This document shows, piece by piece, positions 40,211-49,293 of a stretch of DNA of 64,000 bases. A program made the translations under genes and the position numbers. Origin of the DNA: an uncultured Draconibacterium sp. (GTDB lineage: Bacteria; Bacteroidota; Bacteroidia; Bacteroidales; Prolixibacteraceae); contig NZ_OY781884.1 of assembly GCF_963677155.1 (NCBI RefSeq), positions 2,868,134 through 2,932,133 of the forward strand, written 5' to 3'. The notes beneath the pieces were generated by a model. It was not told the DNA's origin, made no database searches, and saw nothing but the letters and a program-made list of their open reading frames with translations. Position 1 is the stretch's first letter. Each line of letters starts with the position of its first letter.

Positions 40211-42427
40211 CTAGTTTATTGCTTTTGCCCGGTTTGAGCTTACAAACAGGATGTTGCCCAGATCGTTATAGCCTTCGCTGAATTCTTCAATATTTTTCAA
40301 TGCATCGGTGGTAAAACCAATGATGGTAAGGTCGGCGTCGGCTGAGTATTTCATTATTTTACTTTTGCGGTCGCCCGATTCGTAGGGCACCATTGAGATA
40401 TTCGACGGACTGATTGGCAACCGGCCAGCTTTTATTAACTCCATCAATTGTTTGCGTTTTTCTTCCATGTTTTGTTCGGGGTAAAGCGCAAATATTTTAA
40501 TCTTGCCCTTTTTCCATTCCGGGTGCCCTAAAATGATGTACCCTAGTAATATCATTAGATTCGCGTTCACATAATCTTCGGGGCGAATCCAAATATGGAT
40601 CTCTTTTTTATACCCAAAACTTTTGTACGAGGTATTCAAGATACAAATGTCGAAACCGGCCGATTCTACAATTTGATAGTTACCGGTAATTTCTTTCAGA
40701 TTGCCTGGATCGGTGCGCGAGAACTCAAACAGAATAAGGTTATTTCCCTTGCCCGATATTCCTGAAAGTTGTACTACCTGTGCAATAGCAGAGGTGTACG
40801 ACGGCGAGATTATAGTATCCAGATAAACACGGTTGTTGCTTCCTGCTGAAAGCTGTATCAAACGGTCGAGCACTTGTTTCGATTCATTCGTATTTTTCTC
40901 GTTTAATAGTCCTTTTATAAAGTGGATGTATGTTCCAAAGCCATATTTGTATGAAATCCAGCGCATGATATCGAATGCCGAGCGGCGTTTAAAAGTATCG
41001 TGCGAAATACAAACACCAAATGGTCGCCATCCTTTATCTTTTTCGCTGTCGGCACGCTGCAGCATAATTTGCAACTGTCGGCTAAGCTGGAAAATCACAC
41101 CCCGGAAAAGTTTGTTCAACCCCTGGTTCTCTTCATTGTTTAGCATGATAACGTAATAGATCATGGCCATGATTACTACTGAAACAGCTGCATAAGTAGC
41201 GTTCATTTTAAACATTAACCACAACGATGAAAGTGTTCCGATAAGCGATAAATGCCAGCTTGAACGGAAGGTTGGGCGGTAGGCCGGGTCGGCTGCAAAG
41301 TGCTCCAGTAACGAAATGAGGCAGATGGCGCTGTAAGTTACCATAAAAAACATGGAGATGATTTGTGCCACAAAGTTAACATCGCCAATTATCACAAAAA
41401 CAAATGCAATAATTATGGTTATCAGCGATCCGTTAATGGGCTCGTTATCGGTTTTTCTTCCTTTGGCAAACCAGCGGTTTATGTACCCCTGTGGAAAAAT
41501 ATCGTCGTAACCAATAGCTTGTAAGGTTCGTGGTGCAACCATTATCGATCCTAATGCTGAACTTAATGATGCAGCTGCCAACCCAATTGGAATTATTGGC
41601 CCCCAAATGGCAATCTTGCTCATAATCAATTGGTCGGCTACCAAATCTTCGGGTGATGCTGAAACTGCAAATTTATAAGCAACGGCAACATACACCAACA
41701 TGCCAACTACTGTAGCCCATAAGGTTCCCCGGGGAATTGATTTTTTAGGATCTTTTAAATCTCCAGATAGTCCTAATCCCGCGGCAAGTCCTGTAAATGC
41801 CGGGAAAATAATAGTGAAAACAAAGAAGAAATTCAGGTTATTGGGAATTCTGCTGTGAAAATTAACCACTTCTGGTTTTATGGAAGAATCGCCTAAAAAA
41901 AACATGGCGATAGAGGTTAATAATATGGCAACTACCACATACAACGCTTTCATGCCCACATTTGCTCCTTTTGTGAGGATTAGTGCCGACAGCAAAAACA
42001 TTGTAGGAATGGAAATCCAACGTCGGTCGGGAATGAAAAAATTATAAGTTTCACCAATCCATTTTATTACCGGCTCAAATGCTTCGCCAAAAGCAATTAC
42101 ATAAAAAGCTACACTAATAGCTTGCGAGAGGTATAATGCAATACCAATGGCTCCTCCAATATTTAACCCGAATGAGCGGCTTATAATGTAGTAAGCACCA
42201 CCCCCTTGCACACGCTGATTGGTGGCAATTTCGGCTACGGCAAAAGCTGTGGGAATTGTAACAATGTGCCCCAAAGCTACAATGCCAATTACACCAATAA
42301 ACCCAACTTGCCCGACGGCCCAACCAAAACGCAGAAATAAAATTGCCCCAAGAATGGTAGAAAGTGCTGTTAGAAAAACCGGCAAGGTGCCAAATTTTGC
42401 ATTAGTATTTACCAGCGATTTTGCCAT
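40211..42427 (-). CDS. Cation-chloride cotransporter-like (SLC12/APC) permease
   Basis: A 738-residue protein with twelve membrane helices in the first 470 residues and a long cytoplasmic C-terminal domain. Helix 1 carries LGAILFLRFGWAVGQVG, and the next part has GGAYYIISRSFG and FAVFFP-type signatures (FTIIFPAFTGLAAG). These are close to the SLC12 cation-chloride cotransporter patterns. The C-terminal domain (from about 480) includes ICILNTSYKSFGYKKEIHIW and resembles the regulatory tail of that family, not a USP domain. It probably moves K+, Na+ or amino acids with Cl-; the substrate is not determined. Confidence 0.86.
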   Translation of the reverse strand: MAKSLVNTNAKFGTLPVFLTALSTILGAILFLRFGWAVGQVGFIGVIGIVALGHIVTIPTAFAVAEIATNQRVQGGGAYYIISRSFGLNIGGAIGIALYLSQAISVAFYVIAFGEAFEPVIKWIGETYNFFIPDRRWISIPTMFLLSALILTKGANVGMKALYVVVAILLTSIAMFFLGDSSIKPEVVNFHSRIPNNLNFFFVFTIIFPAFTGLAAGLGLSGDLKDPKKSIPRGTLWATVVGMLVYVAVAYKFAVSASPEDLVADQLIMSKIAIWGPIIPIGLAAASLSSALGSIMVAPRTLQAIGYDDIFPQGYINRWFAKGRKTDNEPINGSLITIIIAFVFVIIGDVNFVAQIISMFFMVTYSAICLISLLEHFAADPAYRPTFRSSWHLSLIGTLSSLWLMFKMNATYAAVSVVIMAMIYYVIMLNNEENQGLNKLFRGVIFQLSRQLQIMLQRADSEKDKGWRPFGVCISHDTFKRRSAFDIMRWISYKYGFGTYIHFIKGLLNEKNTNESKQVLDRLIQLSAGSNNRVYLDTIISPSYTSAIAQVVQLSGISGKGNNLILFEFSRTDPGNLKEITGNYQIVESAGFDICILNTSYKSFGYKKEIHIWIRPEDYVNANLMILLGYIILGHPEWKKGKIKIFALYPEQNMEEKRKQLMELIKAGRLPISPSNISMVPYESGDRKSKIMKYSADADLTIIGFTTDALKNIEEFSEGYNDLGNILFVSSNRAKAIN

Positions 42428-42502
42428 AGTAACTCTGTTTGTGATTTTAAAGGTGAAATATAATTCGGAAAAATCAAATCTTTTTTCTCAAACTAAGAAT
42501 AA

Positions 42503-43966
42503 TTATTTGTCAGCATCATTCTCAAGGTCGTCCATGCTGATTATCAGATATGGTTTGTTGGCGGGCAGATTAAAATATTTTGGATTAAGACTTTCTATGT
42601 TCCATTCCAACCAGAAATCGGCTCCCAGAAAAAACTGCATACCTGGTTGCTCGGTATATTTTTTATACTTTCCGGTTTGATTTGCAAGAAAAATGGTTTG
42701 GGGTGGTACATTCACATCGATTGTGCTCAGAATCAGGGTTTCAAATGAGTTTGACCAAAATGCGAGGAAATGATTGTCCATCTCTGCCTTATTCATGATA
42801 AATTTTCGATTGGGGTACTGAGCCGTTTTCTTTAAAAGTTCTTGATTAAATGTTGTCCTTAATTTGAATGACTTCCCTTGATTGTATATCCTGTTCAATC
42901 CAAAAAGGACAATTAGAATCAGAAAAACCGGTTTTAGAAATCTCAAACTTTCCTTTCTATGTTTTATTTCGGCCATAAAAGGGATGGCGGCAAATAATGA
43001 AAGTGGCATAAAGGCGCGTTCCATCATTAATGTGGCATCTCCATTGTTGTAGGTAATTACAGTTATAAATAAGAAACCGATTTGTACTCCCAGTGTCCAA
43101 AACAGTTTTAAATATTTTTGCTTACGAACAAAATGAACTGCAACAATAACTTCCATAATAATTACTGCGAGGTAAAGAGTTGTGGTTCTGGAAACGAAAA
43201 ACTTTAAGCTTTGAGTTTCGGAAAGACTAAAAATGGTTTCTGAAGACTGAAACAGTTCCGCGAAAAACCTGCCTTCGTATGAATTGCCTGCGGTAAGCAT
43301 TACTTTTGCAACCGCTAATATTACGGTTATTAGAAGTAAGAAGTAGGGGAAAACAGATTTAAGTTGTTTGTTAGTAATAGCAACATAGCCAATAACAAAA
43401 ACATTTGTATACAACGCTACCGGATGTGCTAAAAAAGAAATGGTGATAAGAGAAACGGCCAGAACAGGCTGGATGAAAGCATAGCGAAAGTTTTTAAATT
43501 GTAAGACCGCGTAGAGAAGCGTAGTAAAAACTAGGCTTTGGTGTGTTTCGGTTACAGGATGGAAAAAAGACTGGCTTATACATGCTGTTAGCACCAGAAG
43601 TATGATAAACCCGGCTTCAGCATTTTTTAATAAGTGTACTGTTATAACATAAATAACATAATACAGAAGCACAAAAGAACAACTAAAAATAATTGTTAGA
43701 AGCTTAATATTTAAACCCAATTTACTAAACAGTATTGTTGGTAATTGCGGTAATATTGCACCATACCTTGAAGCTTCAATGTTTATCTTTTCAAAGTTTA
43801 TTATTTTAAAATATTGAAATGCAGAATCAGTAAACAGGATTCTTTCTTTATAAAAATAGATGGAGAAAAGTAATAATACAAAGAAGAACAAGTGACCAGA
43901 ATAAATTAATAAAGTATCAGTTTTTAAATTACGGAAGGAAATTTTTGTTGGCAGATGTTTTATCAT
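42503..43966 (-). CDS. Multi-spanning membrane protein, probable GT-C-type glycosyltransferase
   Basis: A 487-residue membrane protein with about ten helices and a soluble C-terminal part (about 365-487). The first loop contains DSAFQYF, an acidic position similar to the catalytic loop of GT-C enzymes, and HPVTETHQ appears in a later loop. I do not recognise a specific family. It is the last gene in a run of five glycan-related genes, all on the minus strand. It may transfer a sugar from a polyprenyl-phosphate donor, or be a flippase partner. The DNA here is visibly richer in A and T than the flanking genes. Confidence 0.6.
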   Translation of the reverse strand: MIKHLPTKISFRNLKTDTLLIYSGHLFFFVLLLFSIYFYKERILFTDSAFQYFKIINFEKINIEASRYGAILPQLPTILFSKLGLNIKLLTIIFSCSFVLLYYVIYVITVHLLKNAEAGFIILLVLTACISQSFFHPVTETHQSLVFTTLLYAVLQFKNFRYAFIQPVLAVSLITISFLAHPVALYTNVFVIGYVAITNKQLKSVFPYFLLLITVILAVAKVMLTAGNSYEGRFFAELFQSSETIFSLSETQSLKFFVSRTTTLYLAVIIMEVIVAVHFVRKQKYLKLFWTLGVQIGFLFITVITYNNGDATLMMERAFMPLSLFAAIPFMAEIKHRKESLRFLKPVFLILIVLFGLNRIYNQGKSFKLRTTFNQELLKKTAQYPNRKFIMNKAEMDNHFLAFWSNSFETLILSTIDVNVPPQTIFLANQTGKYKKYTEQPGMQFFLGADFWLEWNIESLNPKYFNLPANKPYLIISMDDLENDADK

Positions 43967-44035
43967 TTCAGCAATTATTTGTCAGAAGAAGAATTAATCA
44001 AGACCAGCAAATTATTATTTATTTTTTGGGAGGAA

Positions 44036-44962
44036 TTATTTTATCAGATCGGATTCAGCGATAATGTAGTTTGGTCGTTTTTTATTTTCGATGAACATTT
44101 TACCCAAATACTCACCAATAATACCAAGCATTAACAGGTTTAAACCACCAATAAAAAGTACACTCATTACAATAGAGGTCCAGCCAGGAATGGCTCTGTC
44201 GGTAAAAATATTCACCCCTAATGCATATATGCCATATAAAAATGCTAAAACTGCTATAGTTAATCCGAGGTAAATTGAAAAGCGCAGAGGTTTAATGCTA
44301 AATGCAGAAATTCCTGAGAGAGCAAAAGAGAGCATTTTTCGAAGGGTGTATTTTGATGTACCTGCAACTCGCTCCGCAGCCTGGTATTCAATAGTAATCT
44401 GTTTAAATCCAAGCCATTGTATAACTGCCCTTAAAAATATCTGGTTTTCAGAAAAGTTTTTTAATGCGTTAAGTACTATCCTGTCGAGCAGACGGAAATC
44501 AGCTACACCATCTTCGAGTTTTACCTCCGAGAAGCGATTGGTGAGTCTGTAGAATAACTTTGAAGTTGTTTTTTTGAAAAATGATATCGATTCATGATCA
44601 ATTCTTTTTGTAATAACCGATTCGTATCCTTGTTCCCATTTTTCAAGTAAATCAGGGATTAAACCTGGAGGGTGTTGCAGATCAGAATCCAAACAAATAG
44701 CACAATCTCCGGTTGCGAGATCAAAACCTGCTTTTAAAGCATTCTGGTGACCAAAATTCCTTGAAAGTGAAACAAAATGTACAGATGAATTAGCTGTTGC
44801 AATGTTCTTTATAATTTGTAATGTATCATCATTGCTTCCGTCGTTAACCAAAATAATTTCGTATTCGTAACTTTTGGGCAGGTGCTTTTTCAGTTCCTCA
44901 TAAAAAAGGGGTAGCGCCTGTGATTCGTTGTAACACGGAACAATTATCGATACTTTTTTCAT
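44036..44962 (-). CDS. Family 2 glycosyltransferase (GtrB/DPM1-like, with C-terminal helices)
   Basis: A 308-residue enzyme with an N-terminal GT-A domain (1-215). Motifs are VPCYNESQALP, ILVNDGSNDDT, LSRNFGHQNALKAGFD, the metal-binding CLDSDLQHPP and LLDRIVLNALK. Two C-terminal membrane helices follow (about 230-255 and 265-292). This is the layout of GtrB and ArnC enzymes, which charge undecaprenyl phosphate with a sugar for use by membrane GT-C transferases. The neighbouring GT-C-like genes fit that pathway. Confidence 0.92.
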   Translation of the reverse strand: MKKVSIIVPCYNESQALPLFYEELKKHLPKSYEYEIILVNDGSNDDTLQIIKNIATANSSVHFVSLSRNFGHQNALKAGFDLATGDCAICLDSDLQHPPGLIPDLLEKWEQGYESVITKRIDHESISFFKKTTSKLFYRLTNRFSEVKLEDGVADFRLLDRIVLNALKNFSENQIFLRAVIQWLGFKQITIEYQAAERVAGTSKYTLRKMLSFALSGISAFSIKPLRFSIYLGLTIAVLAFLYGIYALGVNIFTDRAIPGWTSIVMSVLFIGGLNLLMLGIIGEYLGKMFIENKKRPNYIIAESDLIK

Positions 44963-45006
44963 CTAACACATAGGTTTACTTTTCAAAAATAGAATTTATT
45001 AAGTGT

Positions 45007-46593
45007 TTATTCCTCTTTTAGCTTATAAATACTGATGTGGTTGTATTGTCCTACCTTTTTTCCAAGGAATGCTTTAGTAAATTCGTCTAATTCATTTCGG
45101 GTATTAATCGCAATATAAGTTGCTCCTAGTTCGATCATTCGTTTTATTTTTGCGGTACCTGAATAGTTCTTTTGATAGTGGTATTCAGTAAAACCCCTAA
45201 CTTTCATTAAGCTTAAGGTTAGATTGGGAGTCGGATCTCCAACGCTTATTACTTTGTCGTTATATTTAATGCCTATTTCTTTCAGGTATTTATCTATTCC
45301 CTGATATTCATGATCAGAAATCTGTTGTCTCCAATAGGTGTAATCCCAAAAGCCTTTTTCTCTTGATTTTAAGGGGATATTGTTTGTAACAAGTTTGTTG
45401 TTAGGGTTATAGTGAGACCGTGTTATAATCATTTCATTATTAATGAGTAGAATTAAAACGATTGTCGCTGTAATCTTTGTTATCAAGGATTTTATAAAAG
45501 AAGGAAAATGTTTTTGTAGAGCAAGAATGGCAGCAATTAATGTTGCCGGGATAAAAATAAGGGTATTTATCAGGAAATAATCGTGGTCGCCAAGTCCTTG
45601 AAAAAACAAAATTATAAAACAAATGAACCCTATAAAATATATCCATGCTGCTCTTTTAGCAAACGGGCCGGACTTTTTTGGAATAATAAAAAGTAAGATT
45701 AGTATTAATAGCAGGGTGTATATTGCAAATTGATTAAAATAGATGGGTAAAATTCTAAAATAAAACTGGTTAATGACGTGTTTAATGGTCGGCCAGTCTA
45801 ATTCCCAAACAGGAATAATCGATTGATTAAAGATATAATGTATATCTTGTTTGTTGTACTTTCCTGCATACGTATACCATTGCCAATAACAAAATAGTAC
45901 TATAATTCCGCCAAGAGCAAACTTTAAGAATTGCCATTTTTTAGTTTTTAAAGCAGGTATATAATAGGTTAAAGCGACAAAGGATGCACCAAGAAAAGAA
46001 ATAAGTGCAGTAACCTTAATTAATGATGCCAGGCTAAAGAGTAAAGTGAACAAGATTAAATCTCGTGTCATTTCTTTCGTTACATACATAAACATGTAAT
46101 ACAAACCTGTTAAGGCCAGTCCAAAAGCCGGGATGTTAGGTATAAAATTAAATCCATAATAGCCTAGTACCGGTGATGAAAAAAGAAACAATACCACAAA
46201 TATCGACCAAAAGTTATCTTTCAATATTTTACTGGAAAGTAATAGCAAATGAAACAACCCCGTTAGCAGCAGAAAAAAATTAATAAATTTAAGAATAGCA
46301 GGCGTTACACCGGTAATCTTCCATATTTTGGCTGTAACAAAATAAATTATAGGGAATTCACTTACCGCTTTCCCGTGCCCATTTTCGCCTACAAACAATA
46401 CTGATGGTTCCAGTAGTTTATTGTTTTCATTGAAATAGGTTAAGGCAAATGAGTAGCTGTCGCTTTGCCTCCAGGCGTGTATCGACATTGGGCCCGTTGA
46501 GATGAGTTTGTTATACCCAAAGAAGAAGAAGATAAAGACAAAAACGAAACAAAATAATACTGATAGTTTCTGATTATTTGATAGTTGTTTCAT
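45007..46593 (-). CDS. GT-C/GT39-like membrane glycosyltransferase (1)
   Basis: A 528-residue membrane protein with about twelve helices. The first periplasmic loop has HAWRQSDSYSFA, containing the acidic residue expected in ArnT/PMT-type catalytic loops, followed by FPIIYFVTAKIW. A soluble C-terminal segment of about 130 residues ends the protein (KVISVGDPTPNLT and AKIKRMIELGATYIAIN). Such enzymes transfer sugars from a polyprenyl carrier to lipid or protein acceptors outside the inner membrane. The acceptor is unknown. It is in the AT-rich glycan cluster, transcribed with the GT2 genes. Confidence 0.72.
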   Translation of the reverse strand: MKQLSNNQKLSVLFCFVFVFIFFFFGYNKLISTGPMSIHAWRQSDSYSFALTYFNENNKLLEPSVLFVGENGHGKAVSEFPIIYFVTAKIWKITGVTPAILKFINFFLLLTGLFHLLLLSSKILKDNFWSIFVVLFLFSSPVLGYYGFNFIPNIPAFGLALTGLYYMFMYVTKEMTRDLILFTLLFSLASLIKVTALISFLGASFVALTYYIPALKTKKWQFLKFALGGIIVLFCYWQWYTYAGKYNKQDIHYIFNQSIIPVWELDWPTIKHVINQFYFRILPIYFNQFAIYTLLLILILLFIIPKKSGPFAKRAAWIYFIGFICFIILFFQGLGDHDYFLINTLIFIPATLIAAILALQKHFPSFIKSLITKITATIVLILLINNEMIITRSHYNPNNKLVTNNIPLKSREKGFWDYTYWRQQISDHEYQGIDKYLKEIGIKYNDKVISVGDPTPNLTLSLMKVRGFTEYHYQKNYSGTAKIKRMIELGATYIAINTRNELDEFTKAFLGKKVGQYNHISIYKLKEE

Positions 46594-46681
46594 AATACGA
46601 ATAGGCTCTTGTTTTAGGATTCAATGCTCAATTTTTTTACAAGCAGTAAATCACATTTCTAAAAAGATGTTGTTTAGTTAT

Positions 46682-48205
46682 TTACTCGTTTGGCTTTTTT
46701 GCTTCAATATTGTAAATATATGTTCCAAAATCTTTTTTATTTTTTGTGAAAATATAATTTTCTTCAATGAATTCCTGTATTTCTTTTTGAGAGGCTATTA
46801 CAACCGATGGAGCATCTATTTTTTTATAATTTACAAAATTGGTTTTAGTTCCATTATCAGATGCAATATTCGCGTAAAATCTTATATGCGAGTGGTAGCC
46901 ATTATAAGCAATACCTAATTCTCTCAATGCTGAAAGTTCCTCCGAGTTGTCTCTCAAATAATAGTTAATACCCTGCGTTTCATGATTCCACGATTTTTCT
47001 TCGATTTCAAACGTTAGTCTTTTTGTTTTTTGACCGGAAATGAACAATAGTGGAGCGAATATCAATAACGTAGTAATAATTGCGATGTTTTTTTTATGAG
47101 TTATGTTTTTGGTGGAGCTATATAGCTGAAAGAAACTTAAAGCGAGTAATATTGCAAGTACAGGGAATAGCGGTGCATCGTACCAGGTTCCTTTACTTCC
47201 TCCCGAAATGATAACCAGAAATGAAATCCCTACAACTAATATATACAAAAACAGCGATTTAACTTTTGCATTTTTTGATGATAAAAGAAGTACTACTCCC
47301 AGTGGGAGTATGTATATCCAGGGAGCAAAACGTTTGTTCCACAGATTTCGAAGATAGAACAGATAGTCAGAGGTATGTTCATACGTGTAATTACTGGCAG
47401 TATTGGTATATCGCGGAACAAGTTCGTTTTCCCACACAGCTTTTAAATACCCGGGATCAGCTATTTCCCGTAAAGAGTAATAGCCTCCAACGGATATCAG
47501 AAATGCAAGAATGCATAAATAAACGTTTCTGTTAGATAGTACATTTTTTAACTTGGAGCTAAATACGAGGTAAACTGTTATTCCGGGAAGAAAGAACAAT
47601 CCGGCAACTCCTTTTGTAAATGAGGCAAGAATGAGGGCTAATGTAAACAGAATCAGATATATATTTTTGTTGCTATCTGCATATTTATAAAAGAATATTA
47701 ATTGCGCAGTTAGAAAGAATACCAGAATTGAATCATGGTCGCCGGTTCTGGCAACATGATGACCGAGGTATCCGAAGGAAGTTAAAAGTATCAGTGCAGC
47801 GAGTAGGCCAATAAAAGGGTTTTTAAACTCATGGTACAAAAAATAAAAGATCAGTATTACAGTAAACAGAGCATACAATGCAGATGGAAAACGTATGGCA
47901 AATTCGTTGATCCCAAAAACTTTCATCGAAATTACCTGATTCCAGGTAAGAAACGGAGGTTTAAACCCCCAATCATCCGGCTGTTCTTCGTAATAGCGAA
48001 CCAAATAATTACCATTCGTATTCATTTCATAAGCGCTAACAGCATTCTTCCCTTCGTCCCAAATTCGTAGAGGTAATTTGTCGAGCTTATAGAATAGCTG
48101 GAAATAAGCGACAAATAGAAGAATAAAAAGAGCAACTGTTGCATATCTAGTTTTATGTTTGCCTGCAATAGGTGTTTGATTGTTTTTGTTTCTGATCGCT
48201 ATCAT
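46682..48205 (-). CDS. ArnT-like GT39 membrane glycosyltransferase (2)
   Basis: A 507-residue polytopic membrane protein with about eleven helices. The catalytic-loop motif LPLRIWDEGKNAVSAYEM follows the first helix, close to the ArnT/PMT pattern with the key D-E pair. FKPPFLTWNQ and the second-loop HHVARTGDHDSI (H and D) agree. The C-terminal segment (from about 400) is soluble. It transfers a sugar from a polyprenyl phosphate carrier, probably to a lipid or glycan. The paralogue at 45007 may use a different acceptor. It follows the small GT2 gene by 18 bp. Confidence 0.82.
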   Translation of the reverse strand: MIAIRNKNNQTPIAGKHKTRYATVALFILLFVAYFQLFYKLDKLPLRIWDEGKNAVSAYEMNTNGNYLVRYYEEQPDDWGFKPPFLTWNQVISMKVFGINEFAIRFPSALYALFTVILIFYFLYHEFKNPFIGLLAALILLTSFGYLGHHVARTGDHDSILVFFLTAQLIFFYKYADSNKNIYLILFTLALILASFTKGVAGLFFLPGITVYLVFSSKLKNVLSNRNVYLCILAFLISVGGYYSLREIADPGYLKAVWENELVPRYTNTASNYTYEHTSDYLFYLRNLWNKRFAPWIYILPLGVVLLLSSKNAKVKSLFLYILVVGISFLVIISGGSKGTWYDAPLFPVLAILLALSFFQLYSSTKNITHKKNIAIITTLLIFAPLLFISGQKTKRLTFEIEEKSWNHETQGINYYLRDNSEELSALRELGIAYNGYHSHIRFYANIASDNGTKTNFVNYKKIDAPSVVIASQKEIQEFIEENYIFTKNKKDFGTYIYNIEAKKPNE

Positions 48206-48223
48206 TTCCTTAATTATAATAGA

Positions 48224-49012
48224 CTATAGCAGGTTGCTTTCTTTGTTAATGTGTTTTCTCAAATGAGAAGTATCATTGAATATTTTACTATTTATAAGTC
48301 TCCATCTCTGTAATCGAAACAGAAAGGAGGTTTTTAAAACACCAATGCCATAAATTGTACTGTTTTTAATGCTGATTGATGAAGCATCAGCGAAATATTT
48401 CGTAGGGCAGGTGATTTCAGCAATTTCGTAACCGGCATACCAGGCCTGGGCCAGCATTTGGTTATCGAATACAAAATTATCGGAATTGGCATTGTAGTTT
48501 ATTGTTTCCAGTATTTCGCGCGAAAATGCCCGGTAACCGGTGTGATACTCTGAAAGTTTTGCGTTGAGAAGAATATTCTCAATAAAAGTAAGTAAGCGGT
48601 TAGCAATGTATTTTATCAAAGGCATGCCGCCTTTTAGGGCTCCTGTTCCTAAAATCCTTGACCCCAAAACTACATGGTATAATTCATTCCCAATCAAATT
48701 GGCCATAGCCGGAATAAGCTTTGGGGTGTACTGATAATCCGGGTGAAGCATTATAACAATATCGGCTCCAATTTGCAGAGCTTTGTTGTAGCACGATTTC
48801 TGGTTTCCGCCGTAACCTTTGTTTTGCTCATGAACCACAATGTGTTGAATCCCGAGTTTTTTACCAACTTCAACGGTGTTGTCGTTACTTACGTCATCTA
48901 CCAGAATTACGTCATCTACAATATTGAAATCGATTTCGTTATAAGTAATTTCAAGCGTTTTGGCAGCATTGTATGCCGGAAGCACTACCACCACTTTTTT
49001 GTTGTTGATCAT
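48224..49012 (-). CDS. Family 2 glycosyltransferase (dolichyl-phosphate-mannose-synthase-like)
   Basis: A 262-residue soluble GT-A enzyme without C-terminal helices. Motifs are VLPAYNAAKTLE, DDVILVDDVSNDNT, NKGYGGNQKSCYN, the metal-binding IVMLHPDYQYTP and LGSRIL. The pattern matches GT2 enzymes that attach a sugar to a polyprenyl phosphate. It is the first gene of the five-gene glycan run, upstream of two membrane transferases, and would supply their sugar donors. Confidence 0.9.
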   Translation of the reverse strand: MINNKKVVVVLPAYNAAKTLEITYNEIDFNIVDDVILVDDVSNDNTVEVGKKLGIQHIVVHEQNKGYGGNQKSCYNKALQIGADIVIMLHPDYQYTPKLIPAMANLIGNELYHVVLGSRILGTGALKGGMPLIKYIANRLLTFIENILLNAKLSEYHTGYRAFSREILETINYNANSDNFVFDNQMLAQAWYAGYEIAEITCPTKYFADASSISIKNSTIYGIGVLKTSFLFRLQRWRLINSKIFNDTSHLRKHINKESNLL

Positions 49013-49069
49013 TAGTGGTAAATTTTGTGCTGTAAAAATAACAAGAATAAGGAGAAATTATTCTTTATA

Positions 49070-49112
49070 AAAAAGAATGCCTTCTATTATATCACATATA
49101 ATAGAAGGCATT
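49070..49112 (-). terminator. Terminator after the cyd operon (minus strand)
   Basis: AATGCCTTCTATTATAT (49076-49092) is perfectly complementary to ATATAATAGAAGGCATT (49096-49112), a 17-bp stem with a 3-base loop. On the minus strand it is followed by CTTTTTT, so it ends the cydA-cydB-small-gene transcript and separates it from the glycosyltransferase cluster. Confidence 0.92.
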
Positions 49113-49162
49113 TGTTCCCTAATTCTTAATATAATGGAAGAATAGTATTAATCTAGTCAATC

Positions 49163-49273
49163 CTATTTTTCAATATTTTGCTCATATTTTTTCAATACAA
49201 ACCGAATAACCGCGTACGAGAGTATAATAAGTACGGGCCAGGTTAGCATTTCTATTATTGCATTTGTATACAT
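49163..49273 (-). CDS. Small one-helix protein after cydB, candidate third bd-oxidase subunit
   Basis: An open frame of 36 codons from the ATG at 49273-49271 to TAG at 49165-49163. It reads MYTNAIIEMLTWPVLIILSY and then AVIRFVLKKYEQNIEK. There is one membrane helix (about 10-27, containing a TWP start and a basic end), so an N-out or N-in single-pass protein. It starts 20 bp after the cydB stop and is followed by the operon terminator at 49112. Size, topology and position fit CydX/CydS-like subunits of bd oxidases, which stabilise haem and the quinol site. Sequence similarity to CydX is not obvious, so this is an inference from context. Confidence 0.62.
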   Translation of the reverse strand: MYTNAIIEMLTWPVLIILSYAVIRFVLKKYEQNIEK

Positions 49274-49293
49274 ATTCTCAAATTTTTAATTCG

